In this document: one piece after another, positions 31,200-41,016 of the stretch | Position numbering within the stretch: position 1 is the stretch's first letter | Layout of the letters: each line of letters starts with the position of its first letter | NCBI RefSeq assembly: GCF_001617365.1 | Contig: NZ_LVJR01000118.1 | Location: 1-42,814, forward strand | From: Rhodanobacter sp. FW104-R8 | GTDB taxonomy: Bacteria > Pseudomonadota > Gammaproteobacteria > Xanthomonadales > Rhodanobacteraceae | Direction: 5' to 3' | DNA: 42,814 nt | The notes under the pieces: model-generated | Seen by the model: only the letters and a program-made list of their open reading frames with translations | What the model was told of the DNA's origin: nothing | The model's database searches: none | Position numbers and translations under genes: made by a program

Positions 31200-32971
31200 G
31201 TCTGCACCATCGGGCCAGGGTTCTTGAGGTAGGTGTCGCGGATTGCCCTGGCCGACCAGTAGGTGAGGCCGCCGATCAGACCCGTGGGGTTGTAGCCGAG
31301 GTTCTGCGGGAACGCGGACGCGCCGGTGACGAACACATTGTGCACGTCCCAGCTCTGCTGGAACCGGTTGAGCGCACTGGTGTCGGGGCTGGTACCCATG
31401 ATCACGCCGCCGGTGGTGTGGGTGGTCTGGTACTGGCGGATGTCGTAGTGGTCGCCCGGCTTGCGAATGGTCAGCGAATGCTGGCGCGGCTTCATCTGCT
31501 CGACGATTGCCAGCGCGCGATCGGTGACGAAGCGCGTCATCTTGTACTCGTTGTCGTGCCAGTCGAAGGTGATGCGCAACAGCGGTTGGCCGAACGCGTC
31601 CTTGTAGGTGGGATCCAGGTCGAGGTAGCGGTCGCGGTAGGCCATCACCGAACCGTGGGTGCCGACGAAGGTGGTGTGCAGATAGCTGTCCTTCGCTGCG
31701 CGTTTCCACGCCGCACCCCAGGCCGGCGTGCCGGGCGGCACGGCCAGTTGCTGGATGGGCCGGCCGCCGGTCTGGCCGCCGATGATGTAACCGCCGCCGA
31801 TGAAGCCGTGGGGACCGTGATCGAAATGGTCGGAATTGAAATCGTCGACGATCTGCGAGCCGCCGGCGCCCGCGCCGATGAACGGGTTGATGGCCGTGTC
31901 CTTGTCGAAGAACAGGCCGATGCTGCTCATCATCTGGTACGCGTAGTTCTTGCCGATCACGCCCGTGCCGGTGGCCGGGTCGTAGGGCTTGCCGATGCCC
32001 GACAACAGCATCAGGCGCACGTTGTGCATCTGGAACGCGGCCACGATCACCAAGGCCGCTGGCTGCTCCACCTGCTGGCCCTGGGCATCGATGTAGGTGA
32101 CTCCGGTGGCTCGCTTGCCGGTGGAGTCCAGGTTGATCCGCGTGACATGGCTGCCGGTGCGCAGGGAGAAATTCTTGCGTCGCATCAGCACGGGCAGGAT
32201 GGTGGTCTGCGGCGACGCCTTGGAATACATGAAGCAGCCGAAGCGCTCGCAATAACCGCACAGGTTGCATGGCCCCAGCCGCACGCCGTAGGGATTGGTG
32301 TAGGGCCGGGATGCGTTCGATGCCGGCTGCGGAAACGGCTTGTGGCCGAGGGCCTTCGCGGCATCCGCGAACAACCTGGCGCTGTGGGTATCGGCAACCG
32401 GCGGGTTGGGATAGCCGCGTTTGCGCACGCCCTCGAAGGGGTTGCCTCCGTCCATCAGCTTGCCGTCGAGGTTGCCCGCGCGGCCGGAGGTGCCGCAGAC
32501 ATACTCGAACTGGTCGAGAAACGGTTCAAGCTCGTCGTAGCTGACCCCGTAGTCCTGGATCTGCATGTCCGCCGGCATGAACTTCTCGCCGTAGCGTTTG
32601 GCGATGTGACTGCGGAATTCCAGGTCCTCCGGCGAGGGGCGGTAGTGCTGGCCGTTCCAGTGCGTGCCGGCGCCACCGACATTGGTGCCGAGCAGGAACG
32701 AGCCGTACTGGCGATAGGGTACGGCCGCCTCGCCGACCGCGTGCCGCACCGTCACGGTCTCGCGCGCCAGCGACTGGAACAGCTTGCCGCGGATGCCGTA
32801 GGCCAGTTCGTCGGCAATGTTCGGATAGACCCAGTCGGGCGACGTGTCCTGGTAGCTGCCGCGCTCCAGCGCCAGCACATCCAGGCCGGTCTCGGTCAGC
32901 TCCATGCCCATGATCGCACCGGTCCAGCCGAAACCCACGATCACCGCGTCGACGGGCTTCATCCGCGTCAT
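31196..32971 (-). CDS. GMC-family FAD oxidoreductase, gluconate 2-dehydrogenase large subunit type
   Basis: The 591-residue flavoprotein is the catalytic subunit of a membrane-bound dehydrogenase. The FAD dinucleotide-binding motif is near the N-terminus (VIVGFGWTGAIMGMELTE, ending LALERG). A cysteine-containing segment (GPCNLCGYCERFGCFMYSKA) suggests a bound iron-sulfur cluster, as proposed for this subgroup. The C-terminal active-site region includes THTTGGVIMG and AFPQNLGYNPTGLIGGLTYW. There is no signal peptide; in this family the protein is exported folded, together with the Tat-targeted small subunit encoded just upstream. It overlaps that gene by 4 nt. Oxidation of D-gluconate to 2-ketogluconate is the usual reaction; the substrate here is inferred. 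Confidence 0.9.
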   Translation of the reverse strand: MTRMKPVDAVIVGFGWTGAIMGMELTETGLDVLALERGSYQDTSPDWVYPNIADELAYGIRGKLFQSLARETVTVRHAVGEAAVPYRQYGSFLLGTNVGGAGTHWNGQHYRPSPEDLEFRSHIAKRYGEKFMPADMQIQDYGVSYDELEPFLDQFEYVCGTSGRAGNLDGKLMDGGNPFEGVRKRGYPNPPVADTHSARLFADAAKALGHKPFPQPASNASRPYTNPYGVRLGPCNLCGYCERFGCFMYSKASPQTTILPVLMRRKNFSLRTGSHVTRINLDSTGKRATGVTYIDAQGQQVEQPAALVIVAAFQMHNVRLMLLSGIGKPYDPATGTGVIGKNYAYQMMSSIGLFFDKDTAINPFIGAGAGGSQIVDDFNSDHFDHGPHGFIGGGYIIGGQTGGRPIQQLAVPPGTPAWGAAWKRAAKDSYLHTTFVGTHGSVMAYRDRYLDLDPTYKDAFGQPLLRITFDWHDNEYKMTRFVTDRALAIVEQMKPRQHSLTIRKPGDHYDIRQYQTTHTTGGVIMGTSPDTSALNRFQQSWDVHNVFVTGASAFPQNLGYNPTGLIGGLTYWSARAIRDTYLKNPGPMVQT

Positions 32972-33675
32972 GGCTTGTCTCCGCGGATGGACACGGGGCC
33001 GAACGGATAGGCCTTGCCCGGCTGCTCGATCCAGTCGGCGTAGTCCGCCCGCGCACCGGGGAAGCCGATCATCTTCCAGCCGCCCATGTTCTTGTTGCCG
33101 CCGTACATCGGGTCGGCGAAATAGCCTTCCTTGGTGTTCTGCAGCAGTTGGCCGAAGAAGGCAGTCGCGGGCAACTGCTCCAGTGCGACCGTCCCTTTCT
33201 CCAGCTGATGAAGGACGTCATCGCGCGCCTCGGGCTCCAGTGCGGCGAAAGGTTTGTCGTGCTGCTTCCGGCACCAGCCGTCGACGGCGGCGATGCCGGT
33301 GCGGTACAGCTCGCGCGGCGTGAAACGCAACTGGTAGCCAAGCGTCGGCGGGGTGTCCGGCACGAACGGACCCTGCATGTACCACAGGCCACCGTGGCCG
33401 TAGGCGGCCTCCATCTCGCGGTCGATGAACTCAGGCACACCCGACTCCAGCGCGCCGGGCCCGTCGTCGCCGGCGGGAATCAGGCGATCCACCGCTGCCT
33501 TGAGGAACGCCCATTCCGGCTCGGTGAAATAGCGGGGGGCGTAGCTGGCGCCCTCGGTGGTTGCACCCTGCGCCTGGGCAAGCGTGACAGGTCCCAGCAG
33601 GCCCACGGCAGGCAGGGTGGCCAGAGAGTGTCGAAGGAAGTCGCGACGCGATGGCGAATCGGGATTGCTCGACAT
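32968..33675 (-). CDS. Gluconate 2-dehydrogenase subunit 3 family protein, Tat-exported
   Basis: The 235-residue protein begins with a twin-arginine signal (SRRDFLRHS, then a hydrophobic stretch and QAQG), so it leaves the cytoplasm folded. The mature part matches the small subunit of gluconate dehydrogenase: FTEPEWAFLKAAVDRLIP, RFTPRELYRTGIAAVDGW and YFADPMYGGNKNMGGWKMIGF. In this family it carries the flavoprotein across the membrane. ATG 33675 is supported by a strong GGGGGAG ribosome-binding site. It is the first gene of the three-gene operon, whose promoter must lie in the 121 bp after rodA. All junctions in the operon are 4-nt overlaps. Confidence 0.9.
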   Translation of the reverse strand: MSSNPDSPSRRDFLRHSLATLPAVGLLGPVTLAQAQGATTEGASYAPRYFTEPEWAFLKAAVDRLIPAGDDGPGALESGVPEFIDREMEAAYGHGGLWYMQGPFVPDTPPTLGYQLRFTPRELYRTGIAAVDGWCRKQHDKPFAALEPEARDDVLHQLEKGTVALEQLPATAFFGQLLQNTKEGYFADPMYGGNKNMGGWKMIGFPGARADYADWIEQPGKAYPFGPVSIRGDKP

Positions 33676-33796
33676 GGAACTCCCCCTTCCGGATGCGATG
33701 GTTGCGCCAACAGGCTGACCCCAAGGCCGCAACGTAACCGCTCAAAGGAAAAGGCTGCGTGAAGCGCAGGGGCGTGAAGGTCCCACTCCCGCCGAA

Positions 33797-34912
33797 TCAG
33801 ATGTGCATCTTGCGGTTGGCGTGGATCGACATCAGCACGCCGAAGCCGGTCAGCAGCGACACCGCCGAGGTGCCGCCGTAGCTGATCAGCGGCATCGGCA
33901 CGCCGACCACCGGCAGCATGCCGGCGACCATGCCGCCGTTGACGAACACGTAGACGAAGAAGCTCATGCCGATCGCGCCGGCGAGCAGGCGCGAATAGGT
34001 GTCGCGCGCCTCCATCGCGATCCACAGGCAGCGGCCGATGATGAACGCGTACAGCGCGACCAGCGCGGCCACCCCGACCAGGCCGAACTCCTCGGAGAAC
34101 ACCGCGAAGATGAAGTCGGTGGTGTGTTCGGGCAGGAAGTCCAGCCGCGACTGCGTGCTGTGCTGCCAGCCCTTGCCGAAGGCGCCGCCGGAGCCCACCG
34201 CGATCTGCGACTGGATGATGTGCCAGCCGTTGCCGAGCGGGTCGGACTCGGGGTTGAGCAGGGTCAGCACGCGGTCGCGCTGGTACTGGTGCAGGAAGTG
34301 CCAGCCGACCGGGATCATCCCGGCCACCGCGCCGACCAGCAGGCCGATGCGCCACCACGCCATGCCGGACAGGAACAGCGCGAACGCGCCGGCCGCGGTC
34401 ACCAGCACCGCGGTGCCCAGGTCCGGCTGCTCGGCGATCAGCCCTGCCGGAATCGCGATCAGCAGGCCGACCATCACGATGTCCTTCCAGCCCGGCGGCA
34501 GCTGCCGCGGGTGCAGGTACCAGGCCACCATCATCGGCATGGTCAGCTTGAGCAGTTCGGACGGCTGGAAGCGCATGATGCCGAGGTCCAGCCAGCGGAT
34601 CGAGCCGCGGCCCTCGCCCAGGATCGCCACCACCACCAGCAGCGCGGTGCTGCCGGCGTACAGCCACGGCGTCCAGCTGCGCAGCACCGGCGGAGGGATG
34701 CGCGACACCACCAGCAGCAGCGCGCCGCCCAGCACGAAACGGGCGGCCTGGCCGCCGACCAGCGCCAGATTGCCGTCGCCGGCGCTGTACAGCGTGACCA
34801 GGCCGATCGAGGCCAGCAGGAACAGGCTGAACGCCAGCGGCAGGTCGATCCGCGGCCGGGTCAGGATGCGGCGCAGGAAGCGGCGCGCACGTGCGTACAG
34901 CGCCTCGATCAT
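33797..34912 (-). CDS. rodA: Peptidoglycan glycosyltransferase RodA
   Basis: This 371-residue SEDS-family polymerase makes glycan strands for lateral wall growth together with PBP2. About ten membrane segments are visible. Family motifs are RWLDLGIMRFQPSELLKL, AEQPDLGTAVLV, GKGWQHSTQSRLDFLPEHTT (periplasmic loop) and the C-terminal GVPMPLISYGGTS. Length matches RodA of related bacteria. Its ATG overlaps the mrdA stop by 4 nt. It is the last gene of the rod-shape block before the dehydrogenase operon. Confidence 0.97.
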   Translation of the reverse strand: MIEALYARARRFLRRILTRPRIDLPLAFSLFLLASIGLVTLYSAGDGNLALVGGQAARFVLGGALLLVVSRIPPPVLRSWTPWLYAGSTALLVVVAILGEGRGSIRWLDLGIMRFQPSELLKLTMPMMVAWYLHPRQLPPGWKDIVMVGLLIAIPAGLIAEQPDLGTAVLVTAAGAFALFLSGMAWWRIGLLVGAVAGMIPVGWHFLHQYQRDRVLTLLNPESDPLGNGWHIIQSQIAVGSGGAFGKGWQHSTQSRLDFLPEHTTDFIFAVFSEEFGLVGVAALVALYAFIIGRCLWIAMEARDTYSRLLAGAIGMSFFVYVFVNGGMVAGMLPVVGVPMPLISYGGTSAVSLLTGFGVLMSIHANRKMHI

Positions 34913-36915
34913 GGCGTGCCTCCCGTGGTGGTGGCCTGTGCCGGCAGGTCCTCGACCGGCTCGTTGTCTTCCACACCGGCATCGGGCGGGGCATTCGCGG
35001 CCGGCGCGGCGATCGGCGCCAGCGGCGCCGCCGTCACCGGCAAGCGCTCCGCGCCGGGAATCACGCCGTCGTGCGCGGCCAGCCAGCTATCGAGGATCGT
35101 GCGCACGATCGGCCCGGCCGCCTCCGCCCCCCAGGCACCGGATTCGAGAATCGCCGCCACCGCGATCTGCGGATTGTCGGCCGGCGCGTAGGCGACGAAC
35201 CAGGCGCGGTGGCGGCTGGCGAGGTAGGCCGTGCTGCGGTTGGTGTCGTAGGCTTCGGAAGTGCGCGAGAAGCGCTCGGCGGTGCCGCTCTTGCCGGCCA
35301 TCAGGTACGGGAAGCCGACGCCGAGCCGGCGCCCGGTGCCCCTGGCGCCGTAGATCACCCGCTGCATGCCCTGGTTCACCACGTGCCAGTCGGCCGGCTT
35401 GCGGATCACCGAGGGACCGCTGGGCGGGTTGGCCAGCGGTTGCGGCGGCGCGCTGACGCCGTCCTGGGTCGCCATTGCCAGGCGCGGCGCGTACGGCACG
35501 CCGTGGCCGGCGAAGGTGGCGATGGCGTGGCCCAGCTGCAACGGCGTGACCGCCCAGAAACCCTGGCCGATGCCGGCGATCACCGTCTCGCCGGGGTACC
35601 ACGGCTGGCGGAAGTTGGCCGCCTTCCACTCGCGCGAAGGAAGCACGCCGGAGGATTCGCCGATCAGGTCGATCCCGGTGGGTCGGCCGAAGCCGAACTT
35701 GCCCATGTACTCGCTGAACCGGTCGATGCCCATGTCCAGCGCGAGCTTGTAGAAATAGGTGTTCACCGACTGCTCGATCGCGCCGACCAGGTCGACCCGC
35801 CCCACGCCGCCGCGCTGGTCGTCGCGGTAGCCGCGCTGCTGGCCCGGAATGTAGAACACGCCGGTGGAGACCACGGTGTCCTGCGGCGTGCGCATGCCGG
35901 TCTCCAGCCCGGCCAGGCCGACCAGCGGCTTCACCGTGGAGCCCGGCGGATACACGCCGCGCAACGCGCGGTTGTACAGCGGCTTGTCCGGGTCGCCGGT
36001 CAGCGCGCTGTAGTCGGCCTGGCTGATGCCGTTGACGAACAGGTTGGGGTCGAACGTGGGCACGCTGACCATCGCCAGTACCTGGCCGTTGCGCGGGTCG
36101 ATCGCCACCGCCGCGCCGGGACGCCCGGCAAAGGCCGATTCGGCGGCCTTCTGCAGGCGCACGTCGATGCTCAGGTAGAGGTTCCTGCCCGGCGTCGGCG
36201 CATGCGTTTCCAGCACGCGCTGGGTGCGCCCGTCGGCGTTCACCTCCAGCAGCTCGTAGCCCGGGGTACCGTGCAGCACGTTCTCGTAGGAGCGCTCGAT
36301 GCCGCTGCGGCCGACGTGGCTGGTGCCCTTGTAGCGCACCGGGTCGAGCCGGTCCAGGTCCTCGGAGTCGATTCGCCCGACGTAGCCCACCACGTGCGCG
36401 AACAGCCCGCCCAGCGGATAGCGCCGGGTCAGGTAGGGCACCACGTCCACGCCGGGGAAGCGCCAGCGGTTCACCGCGAAACGGTCGATCTCGTCCTCGG
36501 TCAGGCGCATCTTCAGCGGCACGTTCTCGAAGCGCCGGCTCTGCCGGAGCTGCTTGCGGAACGCGTCCAGGTCGTCCGGGTCCAGCGGCACCACCTTGCC
36601 CAGCTCGGCCAGCATCGCCGGCATGTTCTTGATCTGCTCGGGCACCACTTCCAGCCGGAACGCCGGCACGTTGTCGGCCAGCAGCACGCCGTTGCGGTCG
36701 TAGATAAGCCCGCGCGCCGGCGGAATCGCGCGCGGCTTGACCCGGTTGGCCTGCGAGCGGGTGACGAACTCGTCGTGATGCATCACCTGCAGGAACACGA
36801 AGCGGCTCAGCAGCAGGCACAGGCACAGCACGATCAGCACGAAGCCGGCCAGCGCGCGGCGCCGGAACAGCAGACTTTCGCCGCGGGGATCCTTGATCGA
36901 GCGCCGGGGCTTCAT
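34909..36915 (-). CDS. mrdA: Penicillin-binding protein 2 (elongasome transpeptidase)
   Basis: PBP2 cross-links peptidoglycan during cell elongation. The 668-residue protein has a short cytoplasmic tail and one membrane segment (about 22-45). Next come the PBP dimerisation domain (from IPPARGLIYDRNGVLLADN) and the transpeptidase domain. The latter has catalytic S326-x-x-K329 (GSTVKPLV), SVN (EQSVNTYFY) and KSG (MAGKSGTAERF). A proline/alanine-rich tail of about 45 residues extends past the domain. It starts 16 nt after mreD and overlaps rodA, so PBP2 and RodA, which work as a pair, are translationally coupled. Confidence 0.97.
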   Translation of the reverse strand: MKPRRSIKDPRGESLLFRRRALAGFVLIVLCLCLLLSRFVFLQVMHHDEFVTRSQANRVKPRAIPPARGLIYDRNGVLLADNVPAFRLEVVPEQIKNMPAMLAELGKVVPLDPDDLDAFRKQLRQSRRFENVPLKMRLTEDEIDRFAVNRWRFPGVDVVPYLTRRYPLGGLFAHVVGYVGRIDSEDLDRLDPVRYKGTSHVGRSGIERSYENVLHGTPGYELLEVNADGRTQRVLETHAPTPGRNLYLSIDVRLQKAAESAFAGRPGAAVAIDPRNGQVLAMVSVPTFDPNLFVNGISQADYSALTGDPDKPLYNRALRGVYPPGSTVKPLVGLAGLETGMRTPQDTVVSTGVFYIPGQQRGYRDDQRGGVGRVDLVGAIEQSVNTYFYKLALDMGIDRFSEYMGKFGFGRPTGIDLIGESSGVLPSREWKAANFRQPWYPGETVIAGIGQGFWAVTPLQLGHAIATFAGHGVPYAPRLAMATQDGVSAPPQPLANPPSGPSVIRKPADWHVVNQGMQRVIYGARGTGRRLGVGFPYLMAGKSGTAERFSRTSEAYDTNRSTAYLASRHRAWFVAYAPADNPQIAVAAILESGAWGAEAAGPIVRTILDSWLAAHDGVIPGAERLPVTAAPLAPIAAPAANAPPDAGVEDNEPVEDLPAQATTTGGTP

Positions 36916-36931
36916 GTCACTGGTTCATGTC

Positions 36932-37417
36932 TCATTGGATCCGCAGCCGCGCGCGCAGGTCGTCGAGCAGCAGGAACAGGAATGGCCACAGCGCGGCGCC
37001 GACGAACGGCGAGATCCACCAGCTCGCCGGCGGCAGCGAGGCGCCGGCGAGCACGCGCACGATCAGCAGCAGGATGCGGTCGTTCAGCAGCAGCGCCAGC
37101 ACCGCCAGCGCCTGCTGCCACATCGGGAAAAAACGCAGCCGCGAGCGGAAGCGCAGCGCGATGAACACCAGCGCGGTGAGGCGCAGCGCCTGCTCGCCGA
37201 GCACCACGCCGTTGAGCAGGTCTGTGGCCAGGCCCACCATGAAGGCCAGCCCCAGGGTGACGCGGTCCTCCGACTCCAGCGACCAGTACAACAGGAGCAG
37301 CGCCGGCCAGTACGGCTTGAACGGCTCCAGCGCCCCGGGCAGCGGCACCAGCATCGACAGCAGGGCGAACACCAGCGTGCCGGCGAACCACCACAGGCTC
37401 AGCCGCTGCCGGTTCAT
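36932..37417 (-). CDS. mreD: Rod shape-determining protein MreD
   Basis: The 161-residue inner-membrane protein of the elongasome has five or so hydrophobic segments (e.g. LWWFAGTLVFALLSMLVPLP, QALAVLALLLNDRILLLIV). A conserved YWSLESEDRVTLGLAFMVGL region is also visible. MreD links MreC to the RodA/PBP2 synthase. Its start overlaps the mreC stop by 4 nt. Length and position between mreC and mrdA are typical. The amino-acid sequence of MreD is poorly conserved, so context carries much of the weight. Confidence 0.93.
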   Translation of the reverse strand: MNRQRLSLWWFAGTLVFALLSMLVPLPGALEPFKPYWPALLLLYWSLESEDRVTLGLAFMVGLATDLLNGVVLGEQALRLTALVFIALRFRSRLRFFPMWQQALAVLALLLNDRILLLIVRVLAGASLPPASWWISPFVGAALWPFLFLLLDDLRARLRIQ

Positions 37418-38373
37418 CGCCGCACCCCGCTGGCCGCCGACGGGGCGGAGGCGGAGGCGGAGGCGGAGGCGGCGGGCGCCAGATCACGCGGCGGCCCCAT
37501 CGGCGTCACCGGCGCGGGCGGCCCGTCCGGCTCGGCCTGGTCGTGCAGCAGAAGCACGTCCTCGCTGCGGTCGAGATCCGCCGACGGCCGCGCCATCGCC
37601 ACCAGGAACATGCCGCTCGCCGACGGCGCCACCGAACGCACCTCGCCGACCGGAAAGCCCGGCGGGAAACGCCCGCCGAGACCGGAGGTGAGCAGCTTGT
37701 CGCCAACGCGCACGTCGGCGGCCTGCGGAATGTTCGGCAGGCTGAGCTGGGCGCCGTCGCGCGAGCCGTAGGCCACCGTGCGCAGGCCGGTGCGCTCGAT
37801 CACCACCGGGATCGCATGCGACGGGTCGGTGATCAGCATCACCATCGAGGTGGTCGGCAGCACCTCCTTCACCTGGCCCATCACGCCACGCGCATCGATC
37901 ACCGGCTGGCCCGGCCTGACCCCGTCGCGGGCGCCCATGTTCAGGGTGAGCGCATAGCGGTAGGCGCCCAGGTCCACGCCGATCACCCGCGCCAGCTGCA
38001 CGTTCAGCTTCAGGCTGTGCTGGGTGTCGAGCAGTTCCTTCAGGCGCTGGTTCTGCTCGGCCACCGCGGCCATCCGGTTCAATTTGGCATTGGCCAGCAG
38101 CAGGTCTTCGCGCAGGCGCTGGTTCTGCTCGGTCAGCCGCTGGCGATCGGCAAAGGTCACGCTCACCGCGCGGATCCCGGCCGCCGGCAATCCGGCCAGC
38201 CGGTACACCGGCTCGACCACGGCCGCCGTGGCGTAGCGCAGGCGCCACAGCCAGCCGTTGCGATGGTCGAGCACCATCAGCACCACGGCCAGCGCGAGGT
38301 AGACGATCAGCCGCAGCGTGCCCGCGGCGTTGCCGGCGAACAGCGGCGAGGACTCGTCGCGCGTGCGCGCCAT
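37414..38373 (-). CDS. mreC: Rod shape-determining protein MreC
   Basis: The 319-residue protein has a single membrane segment (about 20-37) and a periplasmic coiled coil (about 70-115, QRLTEQNQRLREDLLLANAK). A beta-barrel domain follows (VIDARGVMGQVKEVLPTTS, then VIERTGLRTVAYGS and LLTSGLGGRFPPGFPVGEV). MreC activates PBP2. The start is ATG 38373 (MARTRDESSPLF); the frame extends upstream into a repeat element and is not used. The C-terminal tail contains an Ala-Ser run encoded by a hexanucleotide repeat. Confidence 0.94.
   Translation of the reverse strand: MARTRDESSPLFAGNAAGTLRLIVYLALAVVLMVLDHRNGWLWRLRYATAAVVEPVYRLAGLPAAGIRAVSVTFADRQRLTEQNQRLREDLLLANAKLNRMAAVAEQNQRLKELLDTQHSLKLNVQLARVIGVDLGAYRYALTLNMGARDGVRPGQPVIDARGVMGQVKEVLPTTSMVMLITDPSHAIPVVIERTGLRTVAYGSRDGAQLSLPNIPQAADVRVGDKLLTSGLGGRFPPGFPVGEVRSVAPSASGMFLVAMARPSADLDRSEDVLLLHDQAEPDGPPAPVTPMGPPRDLAPAASASASASAPSAASGVRR
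37445..37468 (+). repeat. Four perfect GCGGAG hexanucleotide repeats in mreC
   Basis: GCGGAG is repeated four times without error and flanked by a near copy. On the coding strand it gives an (Ala-Ser)n stretch in the MreC tail. Gain or loss of a unit would keep the frame. Confidence 0.85.
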
Positions 38374-38381
38374 GGCTAGAA

Positions 38382-38700
38382 CCTGCTCATGGTCTTCGAG
38401 CGCCCCGCGCCGGGAGCTGTTTGCGCGCAGGCCAAGGAAGAACGAGGGCACGCGGGCAGGCGCCATGGATGGCGCCGGCTTTGAGGAGCGAGGAGTGGAC
38501 GTCCTTCCACGACCGAGTGATGACGCCGGCATGCGCGCAAACAGACCCGGCCCCGGAATTTATAGGTGCTTGGGTTGCCATCGAGTGGCCGCCATGCGGC
38601 AGCGCGCGGCTTGGCCTGGCAGCCAGTCAGACCTGCGCCACGCCCTACCACCTGGCGGCCACTCAATGGCAACGCGGGGCGCTCGAAGGCCATGAGCAGG
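38382..38700. repeat. Nested inverted-repeat element between mreB and mreC
   Basis: The outer arms at 38382-38409 and 38673-38700 are inverted copies matching in 27 of 28 positions. The inner arms at 38574-38594 and 38653-38673 are inverted copies matching in 20 of 21. The element fills the whole 332-bp gap between mreC and mreB, starting 9 nt before the mreC start and ending 6 nt after the mreB stop. It looks like a non-coding mobile or dispersed repeat (MITE/REPIN-like), though it could also be a large folded leader of mreC. An antisense-style 105-codon frame inside (38376-38693, minus) has no recognisable domain. Confidence 0.8.
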
Positions 38701-38705
38701 CTCTG

Positions 38706-39822
<1,117 letters not shown>

Positions 39823-40028
39823 GGACAATAACGTTAAGAAACCCTTCCACAACACGACCATAAGCACACTTTCTGCGTGGCGGAATGAACTCGACGCGAT
39901 CGCAAAAATTCGCCAATACGGGCGGATGACGGTACGATTCGAGTCTTTGGCCGGAACCGGCCGCTTCGGCATCCGGCCGAGCGCGGCATCCGCGACCTTT
40001 CCACCTTTGCCCGGGGCTCCCGCTCATC

Positions 40029-40964
40029 ATGTCTGCCGTCATCTGCGGATCGCTGGCCTACGACACCATCATGGTGTTCCAGGACCAGTTCAAGAACCAC
40101 ATCCTGCCCGACCAGATGCACATCCTGAACGTGTCGTTTCTGGTGCCGCGGATGCGCCGCGAGTTCGGCGGCTGCGCCGGCAATATCGCCTACAACCTCA
40201 AGCTGCTCGGCGGCGACCCGCTGCCGGTAGCCGCGGTGGGCCAGGACTTCGCGCCGTACCGCGCGCACATGGAGCAGTGCGGCATCCGGCTCGACGGCGT
40301 TCGCGTGTTCGACGACCAGTTCACCCCGCAGTGCTTCATCACCACCGACCTGGACAACAACCAGATCACCGCCTTCCATCCCGGCGCGATGTCCAGCGCG
40401 CAGGAAAACCACGTGCGCGACATCCCCGGGATCGACTTCGCGATCGTCGCCCCGGACGGCCGTGAGGCGATGCTGCAGCATGTTGAGGAGTTCGCCGCAC
40501 GCGGCGTGCCGTTCGTGTTCGACCCCGGCCAGGCGATGCCGCTGTTCAGCGGCGACGAATTCCGCGCAATGATCGCCAAGTCGACCTACGTGATCGTCAA
40601 CGATTACGAATCGCAGCTGCTGCAGGCGCGCACCGGCTGGAGCGCCGCCGAGATCGCCGAACGGGTGACCGCCTACATCGTGACCCAGGGCCCGCGGGGC
40701 TCGGTCATCCACGTGGGCGGCGACAGCCACCTCATTCCGCCGGCGCGCGAACGCCGGGTGGTGGATCCGACCGGCTGTGGCGACGCGTACCGCGCCGGCC
40801 TGATCTTCGGCATCATGCGCGGCAAGGACTGGCCGACGGTAGGCCGGATGGCCTCGCTGATGGGCGCGTTGAAGGTGGAACATCCGGGCACCCAGAACCA
40901 GCGCTTCGACTACGCCGAGTTCGCCGCGGCATTCCTCGACCAGTTCGGTTACGCGCTGGACTGA
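40029..40964 (+). CDS. PfkB-family carbohydrate/nucleoside kinase
   Basis: The 311-residue enzyme belongs to the ribokinase/adenosine kinase superfamily. The N-terminal signature is present (FGGCAGNIAYNLKLLGGDP). So is the C-terminal one (VVDPTGCGDAYRAGLIFGI), which contains the catalytic Asp of GCGD and the anion hole. The overall pattern is nearest to adenosine kinase-like proteins of proteobacteria, but the substrate is not certain. ATG 40029 is the first in-frame start before the conserved strand (VICGSLAYDTIM). It is divergent from mreB and convergent with glpK, with a shared terminator hairpin between the 3' ends. Confidence 0.88.
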   Translation: MSAVICGSLAYDTIMVFQDQFKNHILPDQMHILNVSFLVPRMRREFGGCAGNIAYNLKLLGGDPLPVAAVGQDFAPYRAHMEQCGIRLDGVRVFDDQFTPQCFITTDLDNNQITAFHPGAMSSAQENHVRDIPGIDFAIVAPDGREAMLQHVEEFAARGVPFVFDPGQAMPLFSGDEFRAMIAKSTYVIVNDYESQLLQARTGWSAAEIAERVTAYIVTQGPRGSVIHVGGDSHLIPPARERRVVDPTGCGDAYRAGLIFGIMRGKDWPTVGRMASLMGALKVEHPGTQNQRFDYAEFAAAFLDQFGYALD

Positions 40965-40987
40965 CCCGCCTCGACGCTGCGGCGACG

Positions 40988-41006
40988 GGGCCCGCCACGC
41001 GCGGGC
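40988..41006. terminator. Hairpin between convergent kinase genes
   Basis: A perfect 7-bp GC stem (GGCCCGC / GCGGGCC) with a 5-nt loop occupies the 52-bp gap between the two stop codons. T-runs are short on both sides, so termination strength is uncertain. Confidence 0.55.
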
Positions 41007-41016
41007 CTCGTGCGTT

